DNA of 8,892 nucleotides. Source: an uncultured Prevotellaceae bacterium (lineage in GTDB: Bacteria; Bacteroidota; Bacteroidia; Bacteroidales; Bacteroidaceae). Made by a program: the position numbers and the translations under genes. Location of the stretch: the NCBI GenBank assembly GCA_937892315.1, contig CALAVF010000151.1, positions 1-8,892 of the forward strand, read 5' to 3'. Positions 1 to 6,218 of the stretch are shown one piece after another. Within the stretch, counting starts at the first letter, position 1, and each line of letters starts with the position of its first letter. The notes below the pieces were generated by a model that had not been told where the DNA came from, did not search any database, and saw nothing but the letters and a program-made list of their open reading frames with translations.

Positions 1-733
1 GACCATCACGAAGGCTGCCCGTGCCGACTATCGCCACAAGAAGCAGTCAGGTGGTGCAGGTCAGTTTGGTGAGGTTCACCTCATTGTGGAGCCATACTAC
101 GACGGTATGCCAGACCCAACCAGTTACAAGTTTGGCAATCAGGAGTTCAAGATTACACCAAAGGGAAAGGAGGAAGTTGACCTCGAATGGGGCGGAAAAC
201 TCGTGTTCATCAACTCCGTTGTGGGTGGTGCGATTGACGCTCGTTTCATGCCTGCCATCCTGAAGGGTATCATGAGCCGCATGGAACAAGGTCCACTGAC
301 CGGTTCTTATGCTCGCGACGTTCGTGTGATTGTTTATGATGGCAAGATGCACCCGGTTGACTCTAACGAACTTTCCTTCATGTTGGCAGGTCGCCACGCT
401 TTCTCTGACGCATTCAAGGAGGCTGGTCCAAAGTTGCTGGAGCCAATCTATGACGTAGAGGTGTTCGTTCCTGGCGACAAGATGGGCGACGTGATGTCTG
501 ACCTGCAGGGCCGTCGAGGCATGATTATCGGCAGCGAAAGCGAAAGCGGCTATGAGAAACTGATTGCAAAGGTTCCATTGAAGAGCCTCTCCAGTTACTC
601 AACAACGCTCAGTTCTATCACAGGCGGTCGTGCCAGTTTCATTATGAAGTTCGCTTCTTACGAACTCGTTCCAACCGACCTCCAGCAGAAGTTGATGAAG
701 GAGTTTGAGGAGCAGAGCAAGGACGAGGATTAA
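1..733 (+). CDS. fusA2: Elongation factor G paralog, EF-G2-like (3' part; 5' end outside window)
   Basis: Translational GTPase family protein that moves tRNA and mRNA through the ribosome; cytoplasmic. The reading frame starts at base 2 and gives the last 243 residues, covering domain IV and domain V; the GTPase domain is off the left edge (the family is about 700-720 residues). Visible marks are the domain IV loop SGGAGQFGEV, the tip segment GKMHPVDSNELSF with the conserved His, then GPLTGSY, LLEPI and RRGMIIGSE of domain V. Between the EP of domain IV and FINSVVGG it has about 29 more residues than E. coli EF-G. From memory, Bacteroides thetaiotaomicron EF-G2 (BT2167) is reported to translocate without GTP hydrolysis and to depend on a 26-residue region of its own; I infer that this insertion corresponds. 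The acidic tail ends EEQSKDED. EF-G family membership is certain; the EF-G2 assignment is likely but the G domain cannot be checked. Confidence 0.9.
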   Translation, partial: TITKAARADYRHKKQSGGAGQFGEVHLIVEPYYDGMPDPTSYKFGNQEFKITPKGKEEVDLEWGGKLVFINSVVGGAIDARFMPAILKGIMSRMEQGPLTGSYARDVRVIVYDGKMHPVDSNELSFMLAGRHAFSDAFKEAGPKLLEPIYDVEVFVPGDKMGDVMSDLQGRRGMIIGSESESGYEKLIAKVPLKSLSSYSTTLSSITGGRASFIMKFASYELVPTDLQQKLMKEFEEQSKDED

Positions 734-756
734 AAGCCGAATCTTTCACACGCACA

Positions 757-793
757 AGGGAAATCTCGCAACGCCAGCAAGGGAGATTTCCCT
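757..793 (+). repeat. Inverted repeat after the EF-G2 gene
   Basis: Perfect 11-base arms AGGGAAATCTC (757-767) and GAGATTTCCCT (783-793) with a 15-base loop. No T tract follows, so alone it is not a canonical terminator. It may protect the 3' end of the transcript or act together with the next hairpin. Confidence 0.55.
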
Positions 794-801
794 ATACAAA
801 C

Positions 802-840
802 AAGGGGATGTGTCATCGACACACCCCCTTGCCTTTTCTT
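802..840 (+). terminator. Rho-independent terminator between convergent EF-G2 and deacetylase genes
   Basis: Arms AAGGGGATGTGTC (802-814) and GACACACCCCCTT (818-830) pair over 13 positions with one A-C mismatch and a 3-base loop, followed by the T-rich run GCCTTTTCTTTCTC. It lies between two convergent stop codons (733 and 856). It may also stop transcripts of the minus-strand operon, although the T run on that side is weak. Confidence 0.8.
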
Positions 841-855
841 TCTCATTCCTGCTTG

Positions 856-1644
856 TCAGCGAGGCTTCTGTTGCTTTTGTGTGTATTCTTCATAAGTCAC
901 AAAAGCAGCACCTTCCTGTTTGAACATGCGGATGACTTCACGCAATCGTTCCACCAAAGCCTCGCCGCTGTTGCACTTGATGATGAAAGGTATCTTCAAT
1001 CCGTGCAGTTCCTTCAGCGGATAGAACTCCCAAGGATGGTTATACACCACGAATTGGCCATCGTGCCTCCAAGTCCATCGCGCCCATGACTTGTAAAGCC
1101 ACAGCGGCAAGTTGTGGAGGGAAAGCCAGAATAGCGGAAAGCGGAACCAAGGGGTGACTGAAGCGGGTATCTGCAACACGTTTCCTCGCCAAAACGGAGT
1201 ACGAGGCTCCGAGATGTGCATATAGCGTCCCGGTATGAAGGCCGGATTGAGGCTTGAGTTGTAGTGGTAGCCCAGACGTTCCAGTTCTTCGTCCGAAACA
1301 GGGAACATGCGAGGCTGACGGTAGCCGTTCACCTTCCGCCCCGTCATGGCTTCCAACTGCTGCTTCGATTTGCCCCAATCTTCGGGCTGAGGATTCAGGT
1401 GGTTGCAGCCATGAGAGGCCACTTCATGCCCTTCATTCAGAATGCGCTCCATGACTTCTGGCGCATGAGTGGCGAAGTTAGTGGTGCAGAAGAAGGTGGC
1501 ACGAACCCCTTCCTCCTTCAGCAGGTCGAGGATGCGCCCAATACCATGTGTAGATATAGCCATTCCCTGCCCTATCGGGTCATAATCCACTCCATGCTCG
1601 CAGGGGAGGTCAAACTCTTCGGTGTCGAAACTCAGCAGTATCAT
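856..1644 (-). CDS. Polysaccharide deacetylase family protein (CE4/NodB fold, DUF3473-like C-terminus)
   Basis: Predicted metal-dependent deacetylase of 262 residues. The first catalytic motif SFDTEEFD (residues 5-12, Asp7 as likely base) sits almost at the N-terminus, so there is no signal peptide and the enzyme should be cytoplasmic. The metal-binding motif is SHGCNH (His78, His82). GYRQPRMFP (107-115) matches the arginine motif, and VVYNHPWEF (199-207) supplies the late histidine. The FDTEE form and the HPWEF end resemble the deacetylases linked to exopolysaccharide loci (XrtA/DUF3473 type) rather than secreted peptidoglycan deacetylases. The start overlaps the stop of the upstream glycosyltransferase as ATGA, and a perfect AGGAGG lies 8 bases upstream. 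A cytoplasmic site beside a lipid-sugar synthase suggests it removes an acyl group from a lipid-linked or nucleotide-linked amino sugar, by analogy with ArnD; this is inference. Last gene of the operon. Confidence 0.87.
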   Translation of the reverse strand: MILLSFDTEEFDLPCEHGVDYDPIGQGMAISTHGIGRILDLLKEEGVRATFFCTTNFATHAPEVMERILNEGHEVASHGCNHLNPQPEDWGKSKQQLEAMTGRKVNGYRQPRMFPVSDEELERLGYHYNSSLNPAFIPGRYMHISEPRTPFWRGNVLQIPASVTPWFRFPLFWLSLHNLPLWLYKSWARWTWRHDGQFVVYNHPWEFYPLKELHGLKIPFIIKCNSGEALVERLREVIRMFKQEGAAFVTYEEYTQKQQKPR

Positions 1645-2816
1645 TGCACCACCCTCCTATAGTCATGTGTCAGCAGTTCCCACATCTCCACAAACCAAAT
1701 CAGGGTGACAGGCAATGCCTTCAACGCATAGCGCACCATCGTGACCTTTCGGAAATCGCGAGGAAAGAGATCGGTGGAACTCAAACTGGTCAGTATCAGG
1801 GCAAACACCATCAGGGCAATCTCCCATTTGCCTCGTTTCCAAGGGGCCGCGGTGTACCAAATCACCACACCCACCATCGCAATGATGTAGCCATAGGCTT
1901 CCGTGCTGGTACTCAGGATGCAGATACAAATGAGGGCAGACGAAAGCATGGTCTCTCTGAAAGCAAGGTACTGGTATTGACTCTTCCGAAGCAGAGGAGT
2001 GAAGAAGAGCAACGCACAAGGCACAAACACCCAGATGTCTGAATAGGTGGTGCATCCGCTGAAGTTGCGCACCAAGCCCAAGAGAGAAATATTCTGCTTG
2101 GTCTCGAACAATAGGTTGTGGTCATTCTTCACCGCCAAAGCCTTCATCCACTCTACATATTCGTGGCACGTGAAGTCAAAGCCAAACATCAGCATGGGAA
2201 GCACGGCAAAGAAAATCATCCACGCCACCCATGTCCAGACGAAACGCCCCTTGTGCTTCGAGAAAAAGAAGAACAGCAGGCCGACAATGCCAAAAAGTTT
2301 CGTCATCGTACCCATCGCAATGAAGAAGGTGGCCCAATGGTCCTGTTCCCTCTCCACCAGCAGAAAACTGAGCAGAATGCCCGACACCACCAACGTGTTC
2401 AGTTCCGCATCCAGCACACAATTGAAGACCTCCTGCGCACAAAACCAGAAGATGAACACCTGCTGATATTTCGTCATCCACGAAAGACGCACCGTGAAGA
2501 ACAGGAAGAACGTGATGAAGAGTTCCCAAATCACCATTCCGACCCAATCATTCATCAGCGAGAAAGGAACAATCAATGAGGCAAACGTAGGACCATAGAG
2601 AAAATAGTTTGTATCTTCCACATACAGCGGATAAAGCGGCATCTTCGCCCAAGCGTGGTCAAACGAATGGGTGAAAATCAGATAGTCGGCATCAATATTG
2701 CCACTATGCACAATCTTGTAGATACAAAACAGTGCCATCAGTCCCAACAATGCCGCCAAGGTGCGGTAATCGCTCAGCCAAGGCTGCCTAAAAAACTTCT
2801 CAATCTTGGTATTCAT
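1641..2816 (-). CDS. Polytopic membrane glycosyltransferase, GT87/DUF2029-like
   Basis: Integral inner-membrane protein of 391 residues from the chosen start, with about 8-10 hydrophobic segments. Family marks are the acidic pair after the first helix, NIDADYL (Asp42, Asp44), the segment YFLYGPTFASLIVPF (71-85) and KQNISLLGLV (about 240-249). GT87 enzymes use a polyprenyl-phosphate sugar as donor and transfer the sugar on the outer face of the inner membrane; here the donor would come from the GT2 gene just upstream. An in-frame ATG at 2849 would add 11 basic residues but overlap the GT2 gene by 50 bases. The ATG at 2816 overlaps by 17 and is preceded by an A-rich stretch typical of Bacteroidetes starts, so I prefer it. 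The acceptor is unknown, and the family call rests on motifs and topology only. Confidence 0.75.
   Translation of the reverse strand: MNTKIEKFFRQPWLSDYRTLAALLGLMALFCIYKIVHSGNIDADYLIFTHSFDHAWAKMPLYPLYVEDTNYFLYGPTFASLIVPFSLMNDWVGMVIWELFITFFLFFTVRLSWMTKYQQVFIFWFCAQEVFNCVLDAELNTLVVSGILLSFLLVEREQDHWATFFIAMGTMTKLFGIVGLLFFFFSKHKGRFVWTWVAWMIFFAVLPMLMFGFDFTCHEYVEWMKALAVKNDHNLLFETKQNISLLGLVRNFSGCTTYSDIWVFVPCALLFFTPLLRKSQYQYLAFRETMLSSALICICILSTSTEAYGYIIAMVGVVIWYTAAPWKRGKWEIALMVFALILTSLSSTDLFPRDFRKVTMVRYALKALPVTLIWFVEMWELLTHDYRRVVQ
1653..1658 (-). promoter_or_regulatory. Perfect Shine-Dalgarno AGGAGG for the deacetylase gene
   Basis: On the minus strand AGGAGG lies 8 bases before the ATG at 1644, inside the last codons of the upstream gene (two consecutive AGG arginine codons). 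It supports the chosen start. Most other starts in this window have no such site. Confidence 0.7.
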
Positions 2817-3768
2817 TTCTTGTAATGTTGTTCTTTTCCCTTTCCCCATTATAACTGCTCACAAAATAGCCTGGACGACGTTTCGACTCGTTGAACACTC
2901 TGGCCAGATACTCCCCTATCACGCCGATGCAAATCAGTTGCGCACCTCCAAGAAAAAGCACCGTCACCATAATGGTCGGATAACCCGCCACAGGTTCGCC
3001 ATACACATTAGTCACAATAATAATATAAATCAGATAGAGGAAGGCACAAAGGGAAATTCCCCCCCCCAATACACTGGCCAACCTCAGCGGAGCAGTCGTG
3101 TAGGCCATGATGCCATTCAGAGCCAAGATCATCAAGGCCCTGTAACTCCACTTCGACTCCCCTGCCTGACGCTCCTGCTGCTGATAGAAGATGCCCTTCT
3201 TCCGAAAGCCAATCCACGAATACATCCCCTTCGTGTTACGCTCCACCTCACGCATCTGCTTCAGTGCCTCCACACACGAACGGTCGAGCAAACGGAAATC
3301 GCCCGTATCTTTCTGAATCGGCACACGGGTAAACATCTGCAGCAACTGATAATACCACTGCGATGTTTTCCGCTTCATCCACGACTCCTTCGACCCCTGA
3401 CGAGTCGCATACACATCATCATATCCCTCTTCCCACCCTTGCAACATCTCGGGAATCACATCCACAGGGTGCTGCATATCAAAGTCCATGATAATCAGTG
3501 CATCACCCTTCACATAGTCAAACCCCGCCATCATCGCCAACTCCTTCCCGTAGTTGCGCGACAGGTCAATGTAGTTCCAATGAGCAGGGTCTTCCCGATG
3601 CAGCCGCTCCATCTGCTGCAACGTGTGGTCGGTCGAACCATCGTTCACCATCAGAAACTCCCACTCATAACCCGGATTCTCCCTCAGCACCCGCTGCATG
3701 CACTGCTCCAGCACGGGAAAAGAAGCCTCCTCATTGTAAGCCGGAAGCAGAATCGTTACCTTTTTCAT
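2800..3768 (-). CDS. GT2 family polyprenyl-phosphate glycosyltransferase (GtrB/ArnC/DPM1-like)
   Basis: Transfers a sugar from a nucleotide donor to undecaprenyl phosphate at the cytoplasmic face of the inner membrane. Numbering from the ATG at 3768 (322 residues): ILLPAYNEE at 5-13, MVNDGSTD with Asp43, the metal-binding IIMDFDMQHP with Asp95 and Asp97, and GESKWSYRAL at 203-212, the loop seen in DPM1/GtrB enzymes. Two C-terminal transmembrane helices follow (about 223-252 and 263-288). In-frame ATGs at 3792 and 3786 exist, but MKKVTILLPAYNEE is the natural GT2 beginning. It overlaps the GtrA-like gene upstream by 38 bases, so the two are probably translated together. A run of nine G lies in the codons just inside the first helix. 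The transferred sugar cannot be read from the sequence. Confidence 0.9.
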   Translation of the reverse strand: MKKVTILLPAYNEEASFPVLEQCMQRVLRENPGYEWEFLMVNDGSTDHTLQQMERLHREDPAHWNYIDLSRNYGKELAMMAGFDYVKGDALIIMDFDMQHPVDVIPEMLQGWEEGYDDVYATRQGSKESWMKRKTSQWYYQLLQMFTRVPIQKDTGDFRLLDRSCVEALKQMREVERNTKGMYSWIGFRKKGIFYQQQERQAGESKWSYRALMILALNGIMAYTTAPLRLASVLGGGISLCAFLYLIYIIIVTNVYGEPVAGYPTIMVTVLFLGGAQLICIGVIGEYLARVFNESKRRPGYFVSSYNGEREKNNITRNEYQD

Positions 3769-4156
3769 CTTTGTTTTTCTTTCCATAAACATATCTCAAT
3801 ATCAAGAAATTCGTAGGTACAGCCACCATCAGCACCAGCACAGGAGCCACCAGACGATGAACGCCCCACACGGTCAGCAGATGGAACAGCACCACATGAA
3901 TCAGATAGTTCACTACATGACTTCCACTGAACCCCAACAGCCTCATCCACGTGGGACGAGCATGAAAAGTCCAGTAGCACGTCATGAAATAGTTATAAAT
4001 GAACGAAACCACATAGCCCACCGAATAGGCCACGTCTATCTGGATAAACTGCATCGCCAGCACATACACACCATAATGAATACCAGCCGACACACCACCG
4101 TTCACACAAAACCGCAAGAACTGCCACAACTTAGCGTGTTCCTTCCCTTCTACCAT
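3731..4156 (-). CDS. GtrA-family membrane protein, putative lipid-linked sugar translocase
   Basis: Small protein of 141 residues with four predicted transmembrane helices (about 11-31, 38-58, 78-95, 102-122). It carries the typical GtrA repeats SFIYNYFMTCYWTF (51-64) and VPTNFLILRYVY (113-124), and a charged C-terminal tail. GtrA proteins are thought to move undecaprenyl-phosphate sugars made by a partner GT2 enzyme across the inner membrane, and that partner is the next, overlapping gene. The open frame extends upstream to an ATG at 4216. However, an exact Bacteroidetes -7 box at 4190-4197 lies inside that extension, so the transcript should begin downstream of it and the ATG at 4156 is the likely start; the peptide from there begins in the usual family way. 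First gene of the four-gene operon. Confidence 0.85.
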   Translation of the reverse strand: MVEGKEHAKLWQFLRFCVNGGVSAGIHYGVYVLAMQFIQIDVAYSVGYVVSFIYNYFMTCYWTFHARPTWMRLLGFSGSHVVNYLIHVVLFHLLTVWGVHRLVAPVLVLMVAVPTNFLILRYVYGKKNKDEKGNDSASGLQ

Positions 4157-4189
4157 CCAATTTCTCAATACTATTCTAAAAAATCTGTG

Positions 4190-4197
4190 CAAAGTTA
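4190..4197 (-). promoter_or_regulatory. Bacteroidetes -7 box for the envelope-glycan operon
   Basis: On the minus strand the sequence TAACTTTG matches TAnnTTTG exactly, 33 bases before the ATG at 4156. A matching -33 TTTG is not clear; TTTC on the minus strand (4221-4224) is the nearest candidate at 23 bases, a little far. Start-site position is inferred. Confidence 0.55.
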
Positions 4198-4248
4198 AAC
4201 AAAAAGAATGACTCATCGGAGAAATAAGAGAAAATATTGCGAAAATAC

Positions 4249-4279
4249 TTGGGAGGGAATTATAGAATTCCTTATTTTG
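4249..4279 (+). promoter_or_regulatory. Candidate promoter with internal palindrome, upstream of the 42-codon ORF
   Basis: TTG (4249-4251) and TATTTTG (4273-4279), spaced 21 bases, resemble the -33 and -7 elements of Bacteroidetes, though the -7 box is one base short of TAnnTTTG. Between them lies a perfect palindrome, GGAATT-ATAG-AATTCC (4256-4271), in a position where a bound repressor would block polymerase. The same TTATTTTGTAC string forms the candidate -7 region of the 60-residue membrane protein gene (minus strand near 7332). Confidence 0.4.
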
Positions 4280-4317
4280 TACAATAACTCAACCCATCCC
4301 GCTTCATCAAAACACCT

Positions 4318-4446
4318 ATGAAATTCTTCTGGATTTTCGTCGGCATCGACCTGATGATTCTACTGCTAACATGGAACAACATCGAATGGGGAAACACCGA
4401 AAAGATTGGCATCCGCTTCGATGAGCAGAACAAGGACGAGGATTAA
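4318..4446 (+). CDS. Small single-pass membrane protein, 42 residues, unknown function
   Basis: Short ORF that I translated directly: MKFFWIFVGIDLMILLLTW forms one hydrophobic helix (about residues 3-19), followed by a polar part with NNIEWGNTEKIGI and the acidic end FDEQNKDED. I do not recognise the family. In favour of a real gene are a plausible promoter about 40 bases upstream, a Met-Lys start leading directly into a membrane helix, and codon use similar to its neighbours. Its last 24 bases match the last 24 bases of the EF-G2 gene at 23 positions, both in the same reading frame. It lies divergent from the glycan operon and 242 bases ahead of the sensor kinase gene. It could be a small membrane partner of either, or a leader peptide; nothing in the sequence decides. 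Confidence 0.5.
   Translation: MKFFWIFVGIDLMILLLTWNNIEWGNTEKIGIRFDEQNKDED
4423..4446 (+). repeat. 24-base direct repeat of the EF-G2 3' end (copies at 710-733 and 4423-4446)
   Basis: Bases 710-733 and 4423-4446 are identical except at one position (717 G, 4430 A). Both copies include the stop codon and encode EQ(S/N)KDED. The two copies bracket the minus-strand glycan operon. Confidence 0.7.
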
Positions 4447-4451
4447 ATCAT

Positions 4452-4498
4452 CAACAACTAACATTTATGTCCCAATAGCCGACAAAAGTTGTTGGGAC
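4452..4498 (+). other. Two mutually exclusive hairpins downstream of the small ORF
   Basis: CAACAACT (4452-4459) pairs perfectly with AGTTGTTG (4487-4494). Alternatively GTCCCAATAGC (4469-4479) pairs with GTTGTTGGGAC (4488-4498), an 11-pair stem with two G-T wobbles and an 8-base loop. The two share their 3' arm, so only one can form. No T tract follows, so neither is a standard intrinsic terminator. Confidence 0.4.
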
Positions 4499-4584
4499 GA
4501 TTCAACACAAGGCGTGGAAACTTGATTTCAGGTCTTCATTTCTTATTTAGTTGCTATTTTGTCAACCATCACACTGCTTATTGG

Positions 4585-4630
4585 TTAACAAATACAAATA
4601 ATTTAACTTTACAACAAACTTTTTTGTTAA
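4585..4630 (+). repeat. Inverted repeats upstream of the sensor kinase promoter
   Basis: TTAACAAA (4585-4592) is repeated in inverted form as TTTGTTAA (4623-4630), just before the -33 region. An overlapping imperfect pair, TTGTCAACC (4559-4567) with GGTTAACAA (4583-4591), lies further upstream. The sites could bind a regulator such as the adjacent OmpR-type protein; this is a guess from position. Confidence 0.3.
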
Positions 4631-4633
4631 GGA

Positions 4634-4665
4634 TTTCTTCAATTTTAAGATTTGTCGTACATTTG
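4634..4665 (+). promoter_or_regulatory. Promoter of the two-component operon
   Basis: The -7 box TACATTTG (4658-4665) matches TAnnTTTG exactly, with TTTC (4634-4637) as a three-of-four -33 element at 20-base spacing. Transcription should start near 4670, leaving a leader of about 20 bases before the kinase ATG at 4689. Confidence 0.65.
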
Positions 4666-4688
4666 CAATACAAAACAACCAAAAAGCG

Positions 4689-6218
4689 ATGAAAAAATCA
4701 ACCATCATATTTCTCGGCGTGATTATGGGTCTCTCCTTTGCCAGCCTCCTCCTTTTGCAGATGAGGTACATCGAGGAGATTATCTCCACCCGCCGAGAGC
4801 ATTTCGAGGAGTCGGTCAGCCGCAGCCTTTATGAGACGGCTCATCAACTGGAATTGTCGGAAGCCAAGCGGTATCTGGAACAAGGTTCGGAAGCCCTCAA
4901 CGGCATCGCAACCGCTACGGATTCGGTCTTTGTCAGCACCGACTCTTCCGTGATTCAGCGTACCCATCAAGTGACGGCAAAGGACGGCAGCGTGTTCACC
5001 TCTCGCGAAACCACAGCCAGCACCAATCTGTCAGACAAGTATTTCACCAAAAAGATGGCTGGCAACAGCGACCGACAGCGTTCGCTGCAAGAGATTATGG
5101 CGATGAGATATGCCACGGAGAAGAACTTGGTGGAAGAGGTCATTTACAGCATTCTCTACACTGCCAGCGACCGTCCACTTGCCGAGCGTATCGACTTCAG
5201 CGAACTGGACCAAGAACTCAAGGTACAGTTGAGCAACAACGGCATCAACATCCCCTACCATTTCAGTGTCAGCACCAGCAACGGACAAAACATCTACCAA
5301 TGTGCCGACTATGAAAGTACCGGAAGCGAGAACACTTTCACCGAGACTCTCTTCAAGAACGACCCCGTGCAAAGGAGCGGCATCCTGAGAGTTCACTTCC
5401 CCGCCTTCAGCAAGTACGTGTGGCGGTCGCTGTGGTTCATGATACCGTCACTCATCTTCACACTCATCCTGCTCATCACCTTCATCGTCACCCTCGTGCT
5501 GGTGTTCCGACAGAAGAAACTCACAGAGTTGAAGAATGACTTCATCAACAACATGACGCACGAATTCAAGACGCCAATTTCGTCCATCTCTCTGGCAGCA
5601 CAAATGCTGGGAGACGATTCAATCAAGAAAACACCAGCACTGATGGAGCGGCTGACCACGACCATCATCGACGAGACGAAACGCCTGAGGTTCCAAGTGG
5701 AGAAAGTGCTGCAACTGTCCATGTATGCCAATCAGCAGGCCAACCTCCACATGAAGGAAGTGGACATGAACGAACTGATTGCAGGAGTCAGCCACACCTT
5801 CGCCCTCAAAGTCGAGAAGAACGGCGGCAAGATTATCACAAACCTCAATGCAGAAGACCCCGTCGTTTGTGTGGATGACATGCACTTCACCAACGTGATT
5901 TTCAACCTAATGGACAACGCAGTGAAGTACAGGAGGAAAGATGCCGACCTCGAACTGAACGTGGAGACATGGAACGAGCCTGGATTGCTCTGCATCTCCA
6001 TCAAGGACAACGGCATCGGCATCAAGAAAGAAGACCTGAAACGCATCTTCGAGAAGTTCTACCGCGTCCACACAGGCAATTTGCACGACGTGAAGGGCTT
6101 TGGGCTCGGACTTGCCTATGTCCACAAGATTGTGAAAGACCACAAAGGCACCATCGTTGCCGAAAGCGAGCCAGGCATTGGCACCAAGTTTATCATCAAG
6201 TTGAAAATGAACGAATAA
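4689..6218 (+). CDS. rprX: Membrane sensor histidine kinase, RprX-like
   Basis: Autophosphorylating sensor of 509 residues in the inner membrane. A first helix (about 5-25) and a second (about 248-273) enclose a periplasmic sensor of some 220 residues without a domain I recognise. The HisKA domain carries FINNMTHEFKTPISS with the phospho-accepting His291. The ATPase domain shows the N box NVIFNLMDNAVKY (402-414), DNGIGI (440-445), FEKFYRV (454-460) and the G2 box GFGLGLAYV (470-478), so all catalytic motifs are intact. Length, layout and the linked OmpR-type regulator fit RprX of Bacteroides fragilis, described with RprY as a regulatory pair affecting tetracycline resistance expression. The natural signal is unknown to me. 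The start is the only sensible ATG, about 20 bases after an exact -7 box. The regulator gene follows after 42 bases. Confidence 0.88.
   Translation: MKKSTIIFLGVIMGLSFASLLLLQMRYIEEIISTRREHFEESVSRSLYETAHQLELSEAKRYLEQGSEALNGIATATDSVFVSTDSSVIQRTHQVTAKDGSVFTSRETTASTNLSDKYFTKKMAGNSDRQRSLQEIMAMRYATEKNLVEEVIYSILYTASDRPLAERIDFSELDQELKVQLSNNGINIPYHFSVSTSNGQNIYQCADYESTGSENTFTETLFKNDPVQRSGILRVHFPAFSKYVWRSLWFMIPSLIFTLILLITFIVTLVLVFRQKKLTELKNDFINNMTHEFKTPISSISLAAQMLGDDSIKKTPALMERLTTTIIDETKRLRFQVEKVLQLSMYANQQANLHMKEVDMNELIAGVSHTFALKVEKNGGKIITNLNAEDPVVCVDDMHFTNVIFNLMDNAVKYRRKDADLELNVETWNEPGLLCISIKDNGIGIKKEDLKRIFEKFYRVHTGNLHDVKGFGLGLAYVHKIVKDHKGTIVAESEPGIGTKFIIKLKMNE

Noticed and set aside
47..397. Minus-strand open frame opposite the EF-G2 gene
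   Set aside because: Shadow of the conserved EF-G domain IV coding sequence; no promoter or family features.
2806..3816. Open frame of 336 codons on the plus strand
   Set aside because: It lies antisense to the GT2 gene, its product is rich in His, Arg and Pro without any recognisable domain, and the minus strand encodes clear GT2 motifs.
4157..4216. Longer N-terminus for the GtrA-like protein (ATG at 4216)
   Set aside because: An exact -7 promoter box at 4190-4197 lies inside this extension, so it is probably upstream of the transcript start.
734..4317. Minus-strand operon as a mobile element
   Set aside because: Despite flanking direct repeats there is no integrase, transposase or terminal inverted repeat inside; kept only as a finding about the repeats.
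4489..4692. Open frame of 67 codons before the kinase gene
   Set aside because: Runs through A/T-rich promoter sequence, overlaps the kinase start and has no plausible protein features.
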